Below are positions 1 through 6,125 of a stretch of DNA of 6,125 bases, piece after piece; positions within the stretch are counted from its first letter, which is position 1; each line of letters opens with the position of its first letter. The notes under the pieces were generated by a model. The model had not been told where the DNA came from and made no database searches. It was given only the letters and a program-made list of their open reading frames with translations. The stretch spans positions 14,903 to 21,027 of the forward strand of contig MGON01000066.1 in assembly GCA_001795345.1 (NCBI GenBank). Reading direction: 5' to 3'. Both the position numbers and the translations under genes were made by a program. The DNA comes from Chloroflexi bacterium RIFCSPLOWO2_02_FULL_71_16. GTDB taxonomy: Bacteria; Chloroflexota; Limnocylindria; P2-11E.

Positions 1-1664
1 CGGCCCTGGTCGATCCGCTCTCGGCGGTGATGCTCGTGGTCGTCACGACCGTCTCGTTCCTGGTGCACGTGTACTCGATCGGCTACATGGCGCACGACCG
101 CGGGATCCACCGCTTCTTCACGTGGCTCCCGCTCTTCGTGTTCGCGATGCTGATCCTCGTCCTCGCCGACAACTACGTCCTCATGTTCGTCGGCTGGGAG
201 GGCGTGGGCCTGTGCTCGTACCTCCTCATCGGGTTCTGGTTCGAGCGTCCCGAGCCGTACGTCGCGGCCAAGAAGGCCTTCGTGATGAACCGGATCGGCG
301 ACTGGGGCTTCACCGTGGGGATGATCCTCACGTTCCTCGCCTTCGGGTCCGTCACCTTCCTCGAGGTCTTCGAGCACGTGAACGACGTCGATCCCGGGAT
401 CCTCACGATCATCGCCCTCGCGTTCTTCCTCGGCGCTACCGGGAAGTCCGCCCAGCTCCCGCTCCACTCCTGGCTCCCCGACGCCATGGAGGGGCCGACG
501 CCGGTGTCGGCGCTCATCCACGCGGCGACGATGGTCACCGCCGGGGTGTACCTCGTGGCGCGCTCGACCGCCCTCTTCGCCGCGGCCGGGGACGCGCTGC
601 TGGTCGTGGGGATCGTCGGCGCGATCACCGCGCTGTTCGCCGCGACCATCGCTCTCGTCCAGGTCGACATCAAGCGCGTCATGGCGTACTCGACCGTCAG
701 CCAGCTCGGCTACATGTTCCTCGCGCTCGGGGTCGGCGCACCGATCGCGGCCATCTTCCACCTGACGACGCACGCCTTCTTCAAGGCGCTCCTGTTCCTC
801 GGCTCCGGCTCGATCATCCACGCGACCGAGGAGCAGGACATGCGGCGCATGGGCGGCCTGCGCCGGAAGCTCCCCGTCACGTACTGGACGATGCTCATCG
901 CCGGCGGCGCGCTCGCCGCGCTGCCGCCGCTCGCCGGCTTCTGGTCGAAGGACGAGATCGTCGGCTCCGCGTTCGTGAACGGCTACGCGCTCCTCTGGGC
1001 CATCGGCATCCTCACGGCGGTGCTCACCGCCTTCTACGTGACGCGCGCGATGTACATGACGTTCCACGGCGAGCCGCGGGATCGCCACCTCTATGACCAC
1101 GCGCACGAGTCGCCGCCCGTCATGACGGTCCCGCTAGTGCTGCTGGCCGCCGGGAGCGTCCTCGCGGGCTTCATCGGCTTCCCGCCCGAGGCGGGGTTCA
1201 TCCATTCGTTCCTCGAGCCGAGCGTGGAGATCGAGGGCGCGGTGCACCACGACCCGGACTACGGGCTCCTCACCGCGCTCGCCGGGGTGAGCGTCGGTGC
1301 CGGCATCGCCGGGATCCTCGTCGGCCTGGCGATGTACGCGCGCCGCCGGCCCGATCCCGCCGCGGTGGCTCGCGCCGCGGGGCCGGTCTACACGATCCTC
1401 GTGAACAAGTACTACGTCGACGAGCTCTACGACCGCCGGATCGTCGATGCGGGCCGCGCCCTGTTCGGGGCGAGCTGGGCGTTCGACGTCCACATCATCG
1501 ACGGGATCGTGAACCGGCTCGGCTGGCTCACGGCCCTGGTCGGTAGCGGCGTCCGCCGCGCGCAGACCGGGGTGGTCGGGAACTACGCGCTCTCCGTCGT
1601 CGCCGGCCTCATCGTCCTGATCCTCGTGTACGGCGGCTACGCCACGGGGGTCCTCACCCGGTGA
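1..1664 (+). CDS. nuoL: NADH-quinone oxidoreductase subunit L (NuoL), 5'-truncated by window edge
   Basis: Distal membrane-arm subunit of respiratory complex I, one of three antiporter-like subunits that pump protons when NADH is oxidised and quinone reduced. The frame is open to the left edge (first whole codon at 3), and the residues before the GTG at 27 already read as family sequence (DPLSAVML), so that GTG is an internal valine. 553 residues are visible; alignment by key residues to E. coli NuoL suggests about 80 are missing. Counting from codon 27, I see VGWEG (E58, pumping glutamate), the GKSAQLPLHSWLPDA block (K140, H147), H165, DIKR (K216), HLTTHAFFK (H245, H249, K253) and FWSKDE (K308/D309). 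The C-terminal part has NKYYVDELYD (460-469), typical of the lateral helix region, and ends in a last membrane helix near 520-537. All expected charged residues are present and no frame break is seen. It overlaps nuoM by 4 bases, so the two are probably translationally coupled. Mrp antiporter MrpA is the nearest alternative, but the C-terminus and neighbours favour NuoL. Confidence 0.97.
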   Translation, partial: ALVDPLSAVMLVVVTTVSFLVHVYSIGYMAHDRGIHRFFTWLPLFVFAMLILVLADNYVLMFVGWEGVGLCSYLLIGFWFERPEPYVAAKKAFVMNRIGDWGFTVGMILTFLAFGSVTFLEVFEHVNDVDPGILTIIALAFFLGATGKSAQLPLHSWLPDAMEGPTPVSALIHAATMVTAGVYLVARSTALFAAAGDALLVVGIVGAITALFAATIALVQVDIKRVMAYSTVSQLGYMFLALGVGAPIAAIFHLTTHAFFKALLFLGSGSIIHATEEQDMRRMGGLRRKLPVTYWTMLIAGGALAALPPLAGFWSKDEIVGSAFVNGYALLWAIGILTAVLTAFYVTRAMYMTFHGEPRDRHLYDHAHESPPVMTVPLVLLAAGSVLAGFIGFPPEAGFIHSFLEPSVEIEGAVHHDPDYGLLTALAGVSVGAGIAGILVGLAMYARRRPDPAAVARAAGPVYTILVNKYYVDELYDRRIVDAGRALFGASWAFDVHIIDGIVNRLGWLTALVGSGVRRAQTGVVGNYALSVVAGLIVLILVYGGYATGVLTR

Positions 1665-3190
1665 ACCTCCCGGTGATCGACAACGTCCTCACGGTCCTCG
1701 TCGTCATCCCGCTCGTCGGGCTCATCCCGCTCCTCGTGGTCATCCGCGACGCGCGCGCCGCGAAGCAGGTGGCGCTCGTGACCACGTTCGTCGAGCTCGT
1801 CGTGTCGCTCCTCATGCTCGCGCAGTTCCGGGTGGGCGAGGCCGGCTTCCAGATGGTCGAGTCGGTGATGTGGCTGCCGAGCCTCGGCATCCGCTACGAG
1901 GTCGGCATCGACGGCATCTCGGTGTTCCTCGTCGTCCTCACGACCCTGCTCACGTTCATCTCGGTCCTCTACTCGAGCGCCGGCGTCATCAAGCACCGGG
2001 TGGGCGAGTTCATGGCCGCCTTCCTCCTGCTCGAGGTGGGCATGGTCGGCGTCTTCCTGGCGCTCGACCTCTTCCTCTTCTACGTGTTCTTCGAGCTGAT
2101 GCTCGTTCCGATGTACCTGATCATCGGGATCTGGGGCGGCACGCGGCGCATCTACGCCACGATGAAGTTCGTCCTCTTCACGCTCGCCGGATCGCTCCTC
2201 ATGCTCGTCGCCATCGTCGCGGTGTATCTCGCCAGCGGCGAGCCCGGCCAGCGGACGCTCTCGTTCCAGGAGCTCGTGTCGGGCGGCGTGCGCTTCGACC
2301 CGACGTTCCAGGTGCTCGCCTTCCTCGGCTTCGCGCTCGCGTTCGCCATCAAGCTGCCGATGGTCCCTTTCCACACCTGGCTTCCGGACGCGCACGTCGA
2401 GGCTCCCACGGCCGGGTCGATCGTCCTCGCCGGGATCCTGCTGAAGGCCGGCGGCTACGGGCTCATCCGCTTCGCCCTGCCGCTCTTCCCGCTCGGCGCG
2501 CAGGCCTGGCTGCCGATCATCGTCGTGCTCTCGGTCATCGCGATCATCTACGGGGCAGCCGTGTCGACCGTGCAGAAGGACCTGAAGAAGCTGGTCGCGT
2601 ACTCCTCGGTAGCGCACATGGGCTTCGTGACGCTCGGGATCTTCGTGCTGAACGTGCAGGGCGGCGTGGGCGCCGTGCTCCAGATGATCAACCACGGCGT
2701 CGTGACCGGAGCGCTCTTCCTCTTCGTCGGCATCCAGTACGAGAAGACGCATCGCCGGCTCATCGCCGACCTCGGCGGCCTCGCCAACAGATGGCCCCTC
2801 TACACGACCTTCTTCGGCGTGTTCGTCCTCGCGTCGCTCGGCCTGCCCGGCCTTAACGGGTTCGTGGGCGAGTTCCTCGTCCTGCTGGGCACCTTCGCCT
2901 CCGACATGCGGCCGATCGGCGGACCGGTGTGGGGCGCGATCGCCGCGGTCGGCGTGATCCTCGCGGCGGTCTACCTGCTCTGGATGTTCCAGCGCGTCAT
3001 GTACGGGACCGCGCGCGAGGCCTACCGCGACCTGCCCGACCTATCGCCGGTCGAGGTCGCCGCCGCCCTGCCGCTGCTGGTCCTCACCGTCGTCCTCGGG
3101 GTGTTCCCGCAGCCGTTCATCGACGTCATCGAGCCGTCGCTCGCGCGCATGCTCGACCTGGCCGACGCCGCGCTGGCGCTGTACCGATGA
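1661..3190 (+). CDS. nuoM: NADH-quinone oxidoreductase subunit M (NuoM)
   Basis: Middle antiporter-like proton-pumping subunit of complex I, an integral membrane protein of about 14 helices. Length 509 residues matches E. coli NuoM (509). Visible motifs: FYVFFELMLVPMY with the pumping glutamate E145; AIKLPMVPFHTWLPDAHVEAPT with K231, H238 and H245; LLKAGGYGL with K262; QKDLKKLVAYSSVAHMGF with H319; INHG with H345; GLNGFVGEF with E404. All agree with the E. coli functional positions after a shift of one to three residues. The start is the GTG at 1661, whose last two bases belong to the nuoL TGA (GTGA overlap). A run of five G at 1646-1650, ten bases upstream, is at best a weak Shine-Dalgarno, so reinitiation after nuoL is likely. 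The stop is a TGA at 3188-3190 within an ATGA. Nothing suggests truncation or transfer, and codon use matches nuoL and nuoN. Confidence 0.97.
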   Translation: MNLPVIDNVLTVLVVIPLVGLIPLLVVIRDARAAKQVALVTTFVELVVSLLMLAQFRVGEAGFQMVESVMWLPSLGIRYEVGIDGISVFLVVLTTLLTFISVLYSSAGVIKHRVGEFMAAFLLLEVGMVGVFLALDLFLFYVFFELMLVPMYLIIGIWGGTRRIYATMKFVLFTLAGSLLMLVAIVAVYLASGEPGQRTLSFQELVSGGVRFDPTFQVLAFLGFALAFAIKLPMVPFHTWLPDAHVEAPTAGSIVLAGILLKAGGYGLIRFALPLFPLGAQAWLPIIVVLSVIAIIYGAAVSTVQKDLKKLVAYSSVAHMGFVTLGIFVLNVQGGVGAVLQMINHGVVTGALFLFVGIQYEKTHRRLIADLGGLANRWPLYTTFFGVFVLASLGLPGLNGFVGEFLVLLGTFASDMRPIGGPVWGAIAAVGVILAAVYLLWMFQRVMYGTAREAYRDLPDLSPVEVAAALPLLVLTVVLGVFPQPFIDVIEPSLARMLDLADAALALYR

Positions 3191-3213
3191 GCCCCACCGG
3201 AGCTTCGTCGTGA
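3187..3213 (+). other. Eight-codon mini-frame bridging nuoM stop and nuoN start
   Basis: An ATG at 3187 overlaps the nuoM stop as ATGA. It opens a frame reading MSPTGASS, closed by a TGA at 3211-3213 that overlaps the nuoN GTG start as GTGA. The sequence therefore joins nuoM to nuoN through two stop/start overlaps of the kind seen at nuoL-nuoM. It could act as a translational relay in which ribosomes ending nuoM reinitiate, translate eight codons and reinitiate again on nuoN. It could also be chance, because no Shine-Dalgarno precedes the ATG and nuoN has its own GGAG. The peptide itself shows no sign of a function. Confidence 0.3.
3199..3202 (+). promoter_or_regulatory. Shine-Dalgarno site for nuoN (GGAG)
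   Basis: GGAG ends seven bases before the GTG at 3210, a standard spacing. It is the clearest ribosome binding site in the window and decides the nuoN start: no other ATG/GTG near it is in the NuoN frame, and the product then begins MTDVLAVLPEI, as NuoN proteins commonly do. The site also lies inside the 8-codon mini-frame 3187-3213. Confidence 0.7.
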
Positions 3214-4658
3214 CCGACGTTCTCGCAGTCCTTCCGGAGATCGTCGTCGCCGCCCTCGCCGCCCTCATCCTCGGGATCGACGCCACCGTCGGCGAGGAGC
3301 GGGCCGCCAGATGGCTTCCCTGGGTCGCCGCCGCCGGGCTGGTCGGCGCGCTCGCCAGTGGCGTGTACTACCCCGCGTCCGGGCTGTTCTTCCGGGGCTT
3401 CGTCGAGGTGGACGCCTTCACCGCCTTCTTCCGCTTCGTCTTCATCGTCCTCGCGCTCTTCACGGTCCTCGTCGCCCCCTCCTATCTCACGCGCCAGCAC
3501 GTCCCGCGCGCCGAGTTCTACGCGACCGTGCTCTTCTCGACGGTCGGGGCGATGACCGTCGCTCTCTCGACCGACCTCATCACTCTCTTCGTGGGCCTCG
3601 AGCTCATGAGCATCCCGGTGTACGTCCTCGCCGGGCTCCAGCGGCGTGACGAGTACTCCAACGAAGCCGGCCTCAAGTACTTCCTGCTCGGCGCCTTCAG
3701 CTCCGCGATCTTGGTGTACGGCTTCGCCTGGCTCTTCGGGATCGCCGGCTCGACCGAGTACTCGCGCATCGCGGAAGCCGTCGCGCAGGAGGGTCTCGGC
3801 AGCCCGGCCGTGATCGTGGCCCTCTCGCTCGTCACCGTCGGCCTCGGCTTCAAGGCGGCGGTCGTGCCGTTCCACCAGTGGACGCCCGACGCGTACGACG
3901 GCGCGCCGACACCCTCGACCGCCTTCATGTCGGTCGCCCCGAAGGCGGCGGCGTTCGCCGCGATCCTGCGCCTCATGTCGACGGGGCTCGGCCCGCTGCA
4001 CGTCGACTGGGTCCTGGTCTTCGCGATCCTCGCCGCCGTGACGATGACCGGCGGCAACGTGGTCGCGCTGGTCCAGACGAACGTGAAGCGGATGCTCGCG
4101 TACTCGAGCATCGCCCACACCGGCTACATCCTGGCCGGGGTCGCGGCCATCGCCTCCGGCGCGTCGGCCGGCGCGGCCGTCCTCTTCTACCTCTTCGCGT
4201 ACGGGATCATGAACCTCGGCGCGTTCGCGTCGCTCATGTACTTCGACACCGGGGGCACGACGCGCGGCGCGACGCTCGACGAGCTGAACGGCCTGTGGAG
4301 CCGGCACGCGGTCGGCGCGGTCGCCTTCACGGTCTTCCTGGTGAACCTCGCCGGGATCCCTCCGACCGTCGGATTCCTCGCGAAGTTCTTCCTCATCCAG
4401 CCGGTGCTCGACGCGGGCTTCGCCTGGCTGGCCGTCGCTATCGCGCTCAACGCGGCGCTGGCCGCCTTCTACTACCTGCGCGTCGTCGTCCACATGTTCA
4501 TGTACGACGCCGACGCCAAGGCGCCGCGCCTGCTTCCGTCCCGTCTCCTCACGGCGAGCCTCGCCGTGACGGCGGTCGTCACGATCGTCCTCGGGGTCCT
4601 GCCCGACGCGATCTACGCCTTCGCGCTCGACGCGGCCGTCCCTGTCCTCGTGCGCTAG
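3210..4658 (+). CDS. nuoN: NADH-quinone oxidoreductase subunit N (NuoN)
   Basis: Proximal antiporter-like proton-pumping subunit of complex I, sitting nearer the quinone site than NuoM and NuoL. The 482 residues compare with 485 in E. coli. Motifs in order: TLFVGLELMSIPVYVL with E131; the conserved SNEAGLKYFLLGAFSSA block (150-166); GFKAAVVPFHQWTPDAYDGAPTP with K215 and H222; SVAPKAAAF with K245; QTNVKRMLAYSSIAHTGY with K293 and H303; LAGIPPTVGFLAKFF with K392. These match the E. coli residues E133, K217, K247, K295 and K395 with a shift of two to three. The GTG start is set by GGAG seven bases upstream. It is the last gene of the nuo operon here, as in the usual A-to-N order. Its TAG stop shares a CTAG with the stop of the convergent membrane gene, so transcription must end inside that gene or be limited by converging polymerases. 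No damage is seen. Confidence 0.97.
   Translation: MTDVLAVLPEIVVAALAALILGIDATVGEERAARWLPWVAAAGLVGALASGVYYPASGLFFRGFVEVDAFTAFFRFVFIVLALFTVLVAPSYLTRQHVPRAEFYATVLFSTVGAMTVALSTDLITLFVGLELMSIPVYVLAGLQRRDEYSNEAGLKYFLLGAFSSAILVYGFAWLFGIAGSTEYSRIAEAVAQEGLGSPAVIVALSLVTVGLGFKAAVVPFHQWTPDAYDGAPTPSTAFMSVAPKAAAFAAILRLMSTGLGPLHVDWVLVFAILAAVTMTGGNVVALVQTNVKRMLAYSSIAHTGYILAGVAAIASGASAGAAVLFYLFAYGIMNLGAFASLMYFDTGGTTRGATLDELNGLWSRHAVGAVAFTVFLVNLAGIPPTVGFLAKFFLIQPVLDAGFAWLAVAIALNAALAAFYYLRVVVHMFMYDADAKAPRLLPSRLLTASLAVTAVVTIVLGVLPDAIYAFALDAAVPVLVR
4655..4658. other. Shared palindromic CTAG: stop codons of two convergent genes
   Basis: On the + strand, TAG at 4656-4658 ends nuoN. On the - strand, TAG read from 4657 to 4655 ends the small membrane gene. 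Both stops come from one CTAG, giving a 4-base tail-to-tail overlap with no intergenic DNA. I find no U-tract-following hairpin close by on either strand, so no intrinsic terminator can be assigned at this junction. Confidence 0.95.
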
Positions 4659-5041
4659 AGGTCCGGCCTCCGGCTCGGAAGCGCGCGCTCGCCGATCACG
4701 CCACCGATCGCGCCGATCACGGCCGACATGAGCAGCGGCACCGCCAGCGACGCCGCTTCGATCCGGATCCCGCCGAACGACGACACCGGTGCCGACGCCG
4801 GGGTGAAGGCGTGGTGAAGCTGCGTCCCGATGAGGCTCCCGAGCAGCAGCGAGAAGAGGAGAGCGCACGGCGCCGCCAGCGCGCCGAGGCGCCCGGCGAT
4901 CACGCCGGCCGCGGCGAGCACCGCGACCGGCAGGGCGAAGAGGACGGGTGGCGGGACGGGCAGCGGCTCGGTCAGCGCCCACCAGAACGCGAGCCCGACG
5001 GTGCAGGCGGTGACGGAGGCCACGAGGCGGGGGACCGCCAC
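4655..5041 (-). CDS. Small four-helix membrane protein, unrecognised family
   Basis: 128-residue hydrophobic protein that I cannot assign to a family. Predicted membrane segments by eye: about 6-24, 31-50, 54-74 and 95-117. Positive charges (R5, R51, R119, R124, R125) suggest both ends and the 2-3 loop face the cytoplasm, with the longer 75-94 loop (containing the HH pair H76/H77) outside. The last helix is glycine-rich with two overlapping GxxxG spacings (G110/G114, G113/G117), which often mark tight helix packing or oligomers. Codons end almost always in G or C on this strand, which supports real coding. The GTG start at 5041 is the only start near the upstream stop; it lies one codon after the M24 peptidase TAG, in the same frame, and no Shine-Dalgarno precedes it, so translation by reinitiation is likely. 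No catalytic motif is visible. A role linked to the peptidase is inference from position only. Confidence 0.75.
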   Translation of the reverse strand: MAVPRLVASVTACTVGLAFWWALTEPLPVPPPVLFALPVAVLAAAGVIAGRLGALAAPCALLFSLLLGSLIGTQLHHAFTPASAPVSSFGGIRIEAASLAVPLLMSAVIGAIGGVIGERALPSRRPDL

Positions 5042-5044
5042 GCG

Positions 5045-6125
5045 CTAGGCGACGATCGCGAGGTCTCGGTCGGCCTGGTTGAGGGGCTCGGCGACACCGC
5101 GGGCCGAGAGGTAGGCGATGTCCTCGATGCGCACGCCGAACCGGCCCGGCAGGTACACGCCCGGCTCGATGGAGAAGGCCATGCCCGGCTCGAGCGGCTC
5201 GTCGTTGCCCGAGACGAGGTACGGGTGCTCGTGCCCGTCGAGGCCGATGCCGTGTCCGAGACGGTGGACGAAGAACGCGCCGTAGCCCGCCTCGCTGATC
5301 ACGGCGCGCGCCGCGGCGTCGACCGCCGACGCCGGCGTGCCTTCGCGCGCCGCACGGTACCCGGCTTCCTGCGCGCGCCGGACGACGTCGTGCACGCGGC
5401 GCACCTCGGCATCCACCAGAGGGCCGACGTGCACCGTCCGAGTGATGTCGGAGCAGTACCACTCGCGCACGCCGCCGAAGTCCAGGACCACGGTGTCGCC
5501 CGGGCCGATGCGGCGGTCGCCGCTCTCGTGATGCGGCGAGGCGCCGTTCGGGCCGGACGCCACGATGTTGAACGCGGTCTCGCTGTGCTCCTCATCGCGC
5601 AGGAGCCCGGCGATGGTGCCGGCGACGTCGCGCTCGGTCCGGCCGGCGAACGGCCGCTCGCGCAGGCGCGCGAAGGCGCGGTCCGCGGCTTCGGCCACGG
5701 CACGCAGCGCCGCGATCTCGCTCTCGTCCTTGCGAGCGCGGAGCGGCGCGGTGACCGGCGACGCCGGCTCGAGCGAGCGACCGGGGATGGCCGCCTGGAG
5801 CCGAAGGACGAACGCCGCCCACATCCGGTCGTCGAGGCCCAGCGGGCCGGAGGCCGGGACGACCCCCGCGACGAGCGCGACCGGGTCTTCGGTCTCGCCC
5901 CACTGGGCGATGCGGATCCCCGGCGCGGCCGTCCGGGCGCGCGGCGCCTCGAGCTCCGGGACCACCAGCGTCGCCGCGCCGTCGGCCGCGAGGACCAGGC
6001 AGGTCAGGCGCTCGCTCGAGTGGATGCGGTGTCCGGTCAGGTACGCCAGGTCGGAGCCGGGCGAGACCAGGAGCGCGCCGATGCCTCGCGCGGCCGCCGC
6101 CTGGGCGGCGCGCGCGCGGCGGAGG
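5045..6125 (-). CDS. M24 family metallopeptidase (Xaa-Pro dipeptidase / aminopeptidase P-like), N-terminus beyond window edge
   Basis: Probably a cytosolic dimetal peptidase that removes or splits N-terminal residues before proline. The frame stays open from 5965 to the right edge, adding 53 residues that read like the creatinase-type N-terminal domain (GIGALLVSPGSDLAYLTG, then HSSERLTCLVL and TLVVPELEAPRA). Thus the GTG at 5965 is internal and the true start is past 6125; 359 residues are visible, close to the family's full length, so few are missing. Counting from the codon at 5965, the pita-bread catalytic domain shows all five metal ligands: D162 (VVLDFGG), D173 (SDITRT), H238 (HRLGHGIGLD), E267 (SIEPG) and E281 (RIED). 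H145 in SPHHES and H245 match the other active-site histidines of E. coli aminopeptidase P. No signal peptide can be judged. Substrate (dipeptide or longer) cannot be told, so no gene symbol (pepQ/pepP) is given. It is upstream of, in frame with, and probably coupled to the small membrane gene. Confidence 0.92.
   Translation of the reverse strand, partial: LRRARAAQAAAARGIGALLVSPGSDLAYLTGHRIHSSERLTCLVLAADGAATLVVPELEAPRARTAAPGIRIAQWGETEDPVALVAGVVPASGPLGLDDRMWAAFVLRLQAAIPGRSLEPASPVTAPLRARKDESEIAALRAVAEAADRAFARLRERPFAGRTERDVAGTIAGLLRDEEHSETAFNIVASGPNGASPHHESGDRRIGPGDTVVLDFGGVREWYCSDITRTVHVGPLVDAEVRRVHDVVRRAQEAGYRAAREGTPASAVDAAARAVISEAGYGAFFVHRLGHGIGLDGHEHPYLVSGNDEPLEPGMAFSIEPGVYLPGRFGVRIEDIAYLSARGVAEPLNQADRDLAIVA

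Noticed and set aside
27..29. GTG as start of nuoL
   Set aside because: The upstream codons in frame already match the NuoL family, and nearly 80 residues of the expected N-terminus would be missing; the gene simply enters from the left edge.
122..1096. A 324-codon + strand frame within nuoL, and a similar one within nuoM (1870-2856)
   Set aside because: Arginine-, alanine- and proline-rich shifted-frame products with no domain, fully inside intact genes of known family.
1637..2752. A 371-codon open frame antisense to nuoM
   Set aside because: Same charged, low-complexity composition (long runs of D, E, H, R). Few stops are expected opposite hydrophobic genes with G/C third positions.
3187..3213. 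Frameshift at the nuoN start (true start at ATG 3187 with a 1-base error)
   Set aside because: The GTG at 3210 has a good GGAG and gives a normal-length, typical NuoN N-terminus, so no error needs to be assumed.
4658..4673. Small hairpins (GAGG/CCTC, CCGG/CCGG) just after nuoN as a terminator
   Set aside because: Stems of only four pairs, mutually exclusive, with no following T-run on either strand; common by chance at this GC content.
3126..5462. A 778-codon open frame on the - strand, running antisense to nuoN and out of frame across the small gene and the peptidase
   Set aside because: Its product is almost all R, D, E, H and G in the nuoN part, the usual antisense image of a GC-rich membrane gene, and it conflicts with three well-supported genes.
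5963..5965. GTG as start of the M24 peptidase
   Set aside because: The frame continues upstream to the edge with clear creatinase-type N-terminal domain sequence; this codon is an internal valine in a TLVVPELEAP stretch.

Overview
The window is a strongly GC-rich (roughly 70% by eye), almost wholly coding piece of bacterial chromosome. Nearly every codon in the five genes ends in G or C, two of the three visible starts in the complex I block and its neighbour are GTG in tight junctions, and there is no mobile DNA, RNA gene, CRISPR array or gene-free stretch over 20 bases. This fits a high-GC aerobic or facultatively respiring bacterium. The M24 peptidase N-terminus resembles what I recall from actinobacterial or Chloroflexota-like genomes, but that placement is weak and the sequence alone does not fix the phylum.

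Left and centre (1-4658, + strand) is the 3' end of a respiratory complex I (NADH:quinone oxidoreductase, type I NADH dehydrogenase) operon in the canonical order nuoL-nuoM-nuoN. nuoL enters from the left edge without its first ~80 codons. nuoL and nuoM overlap by 4 bases (GTGA, 1661-1664). nuoM and nuoN are 19 bases apart, joined by a Shine-Dalgarno-like GGAG and by a curious 8-codon mini-frame whose ends touch the nuoM stop and the nuoN start. The three products are the homologous Mrp-antiporter-type membrane-arm subunits. Each keeps the glutamate and lysines used for proton pumping, so complex I looks intact in the visible part.

Right (4655-6125, - strand) is a convergent two-gene unit: a metallopeptidase of the M24 family (Xaa-Pro dipeptidase/aminopeptidase P-like), whose start is past the right edge, followed by a small protein with four predicted membrane helices that I do not recognise. 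The small gene's GTG follows the peptidase stop after one codon and in the same reading frame, so the two are very probably translationally coupled.

The two units meet tail to tail on one palindromic CTAG (4655-4658), which supplies the TAG stop of both nuoN and the small membrane gene. No room is left for a classical terminator between them. I see no sign of a new defence, mobile or biosynthetic system; the points worth a second look are the unusual gene junctions and the uncharacterised membrane protein paired with the peptidase.
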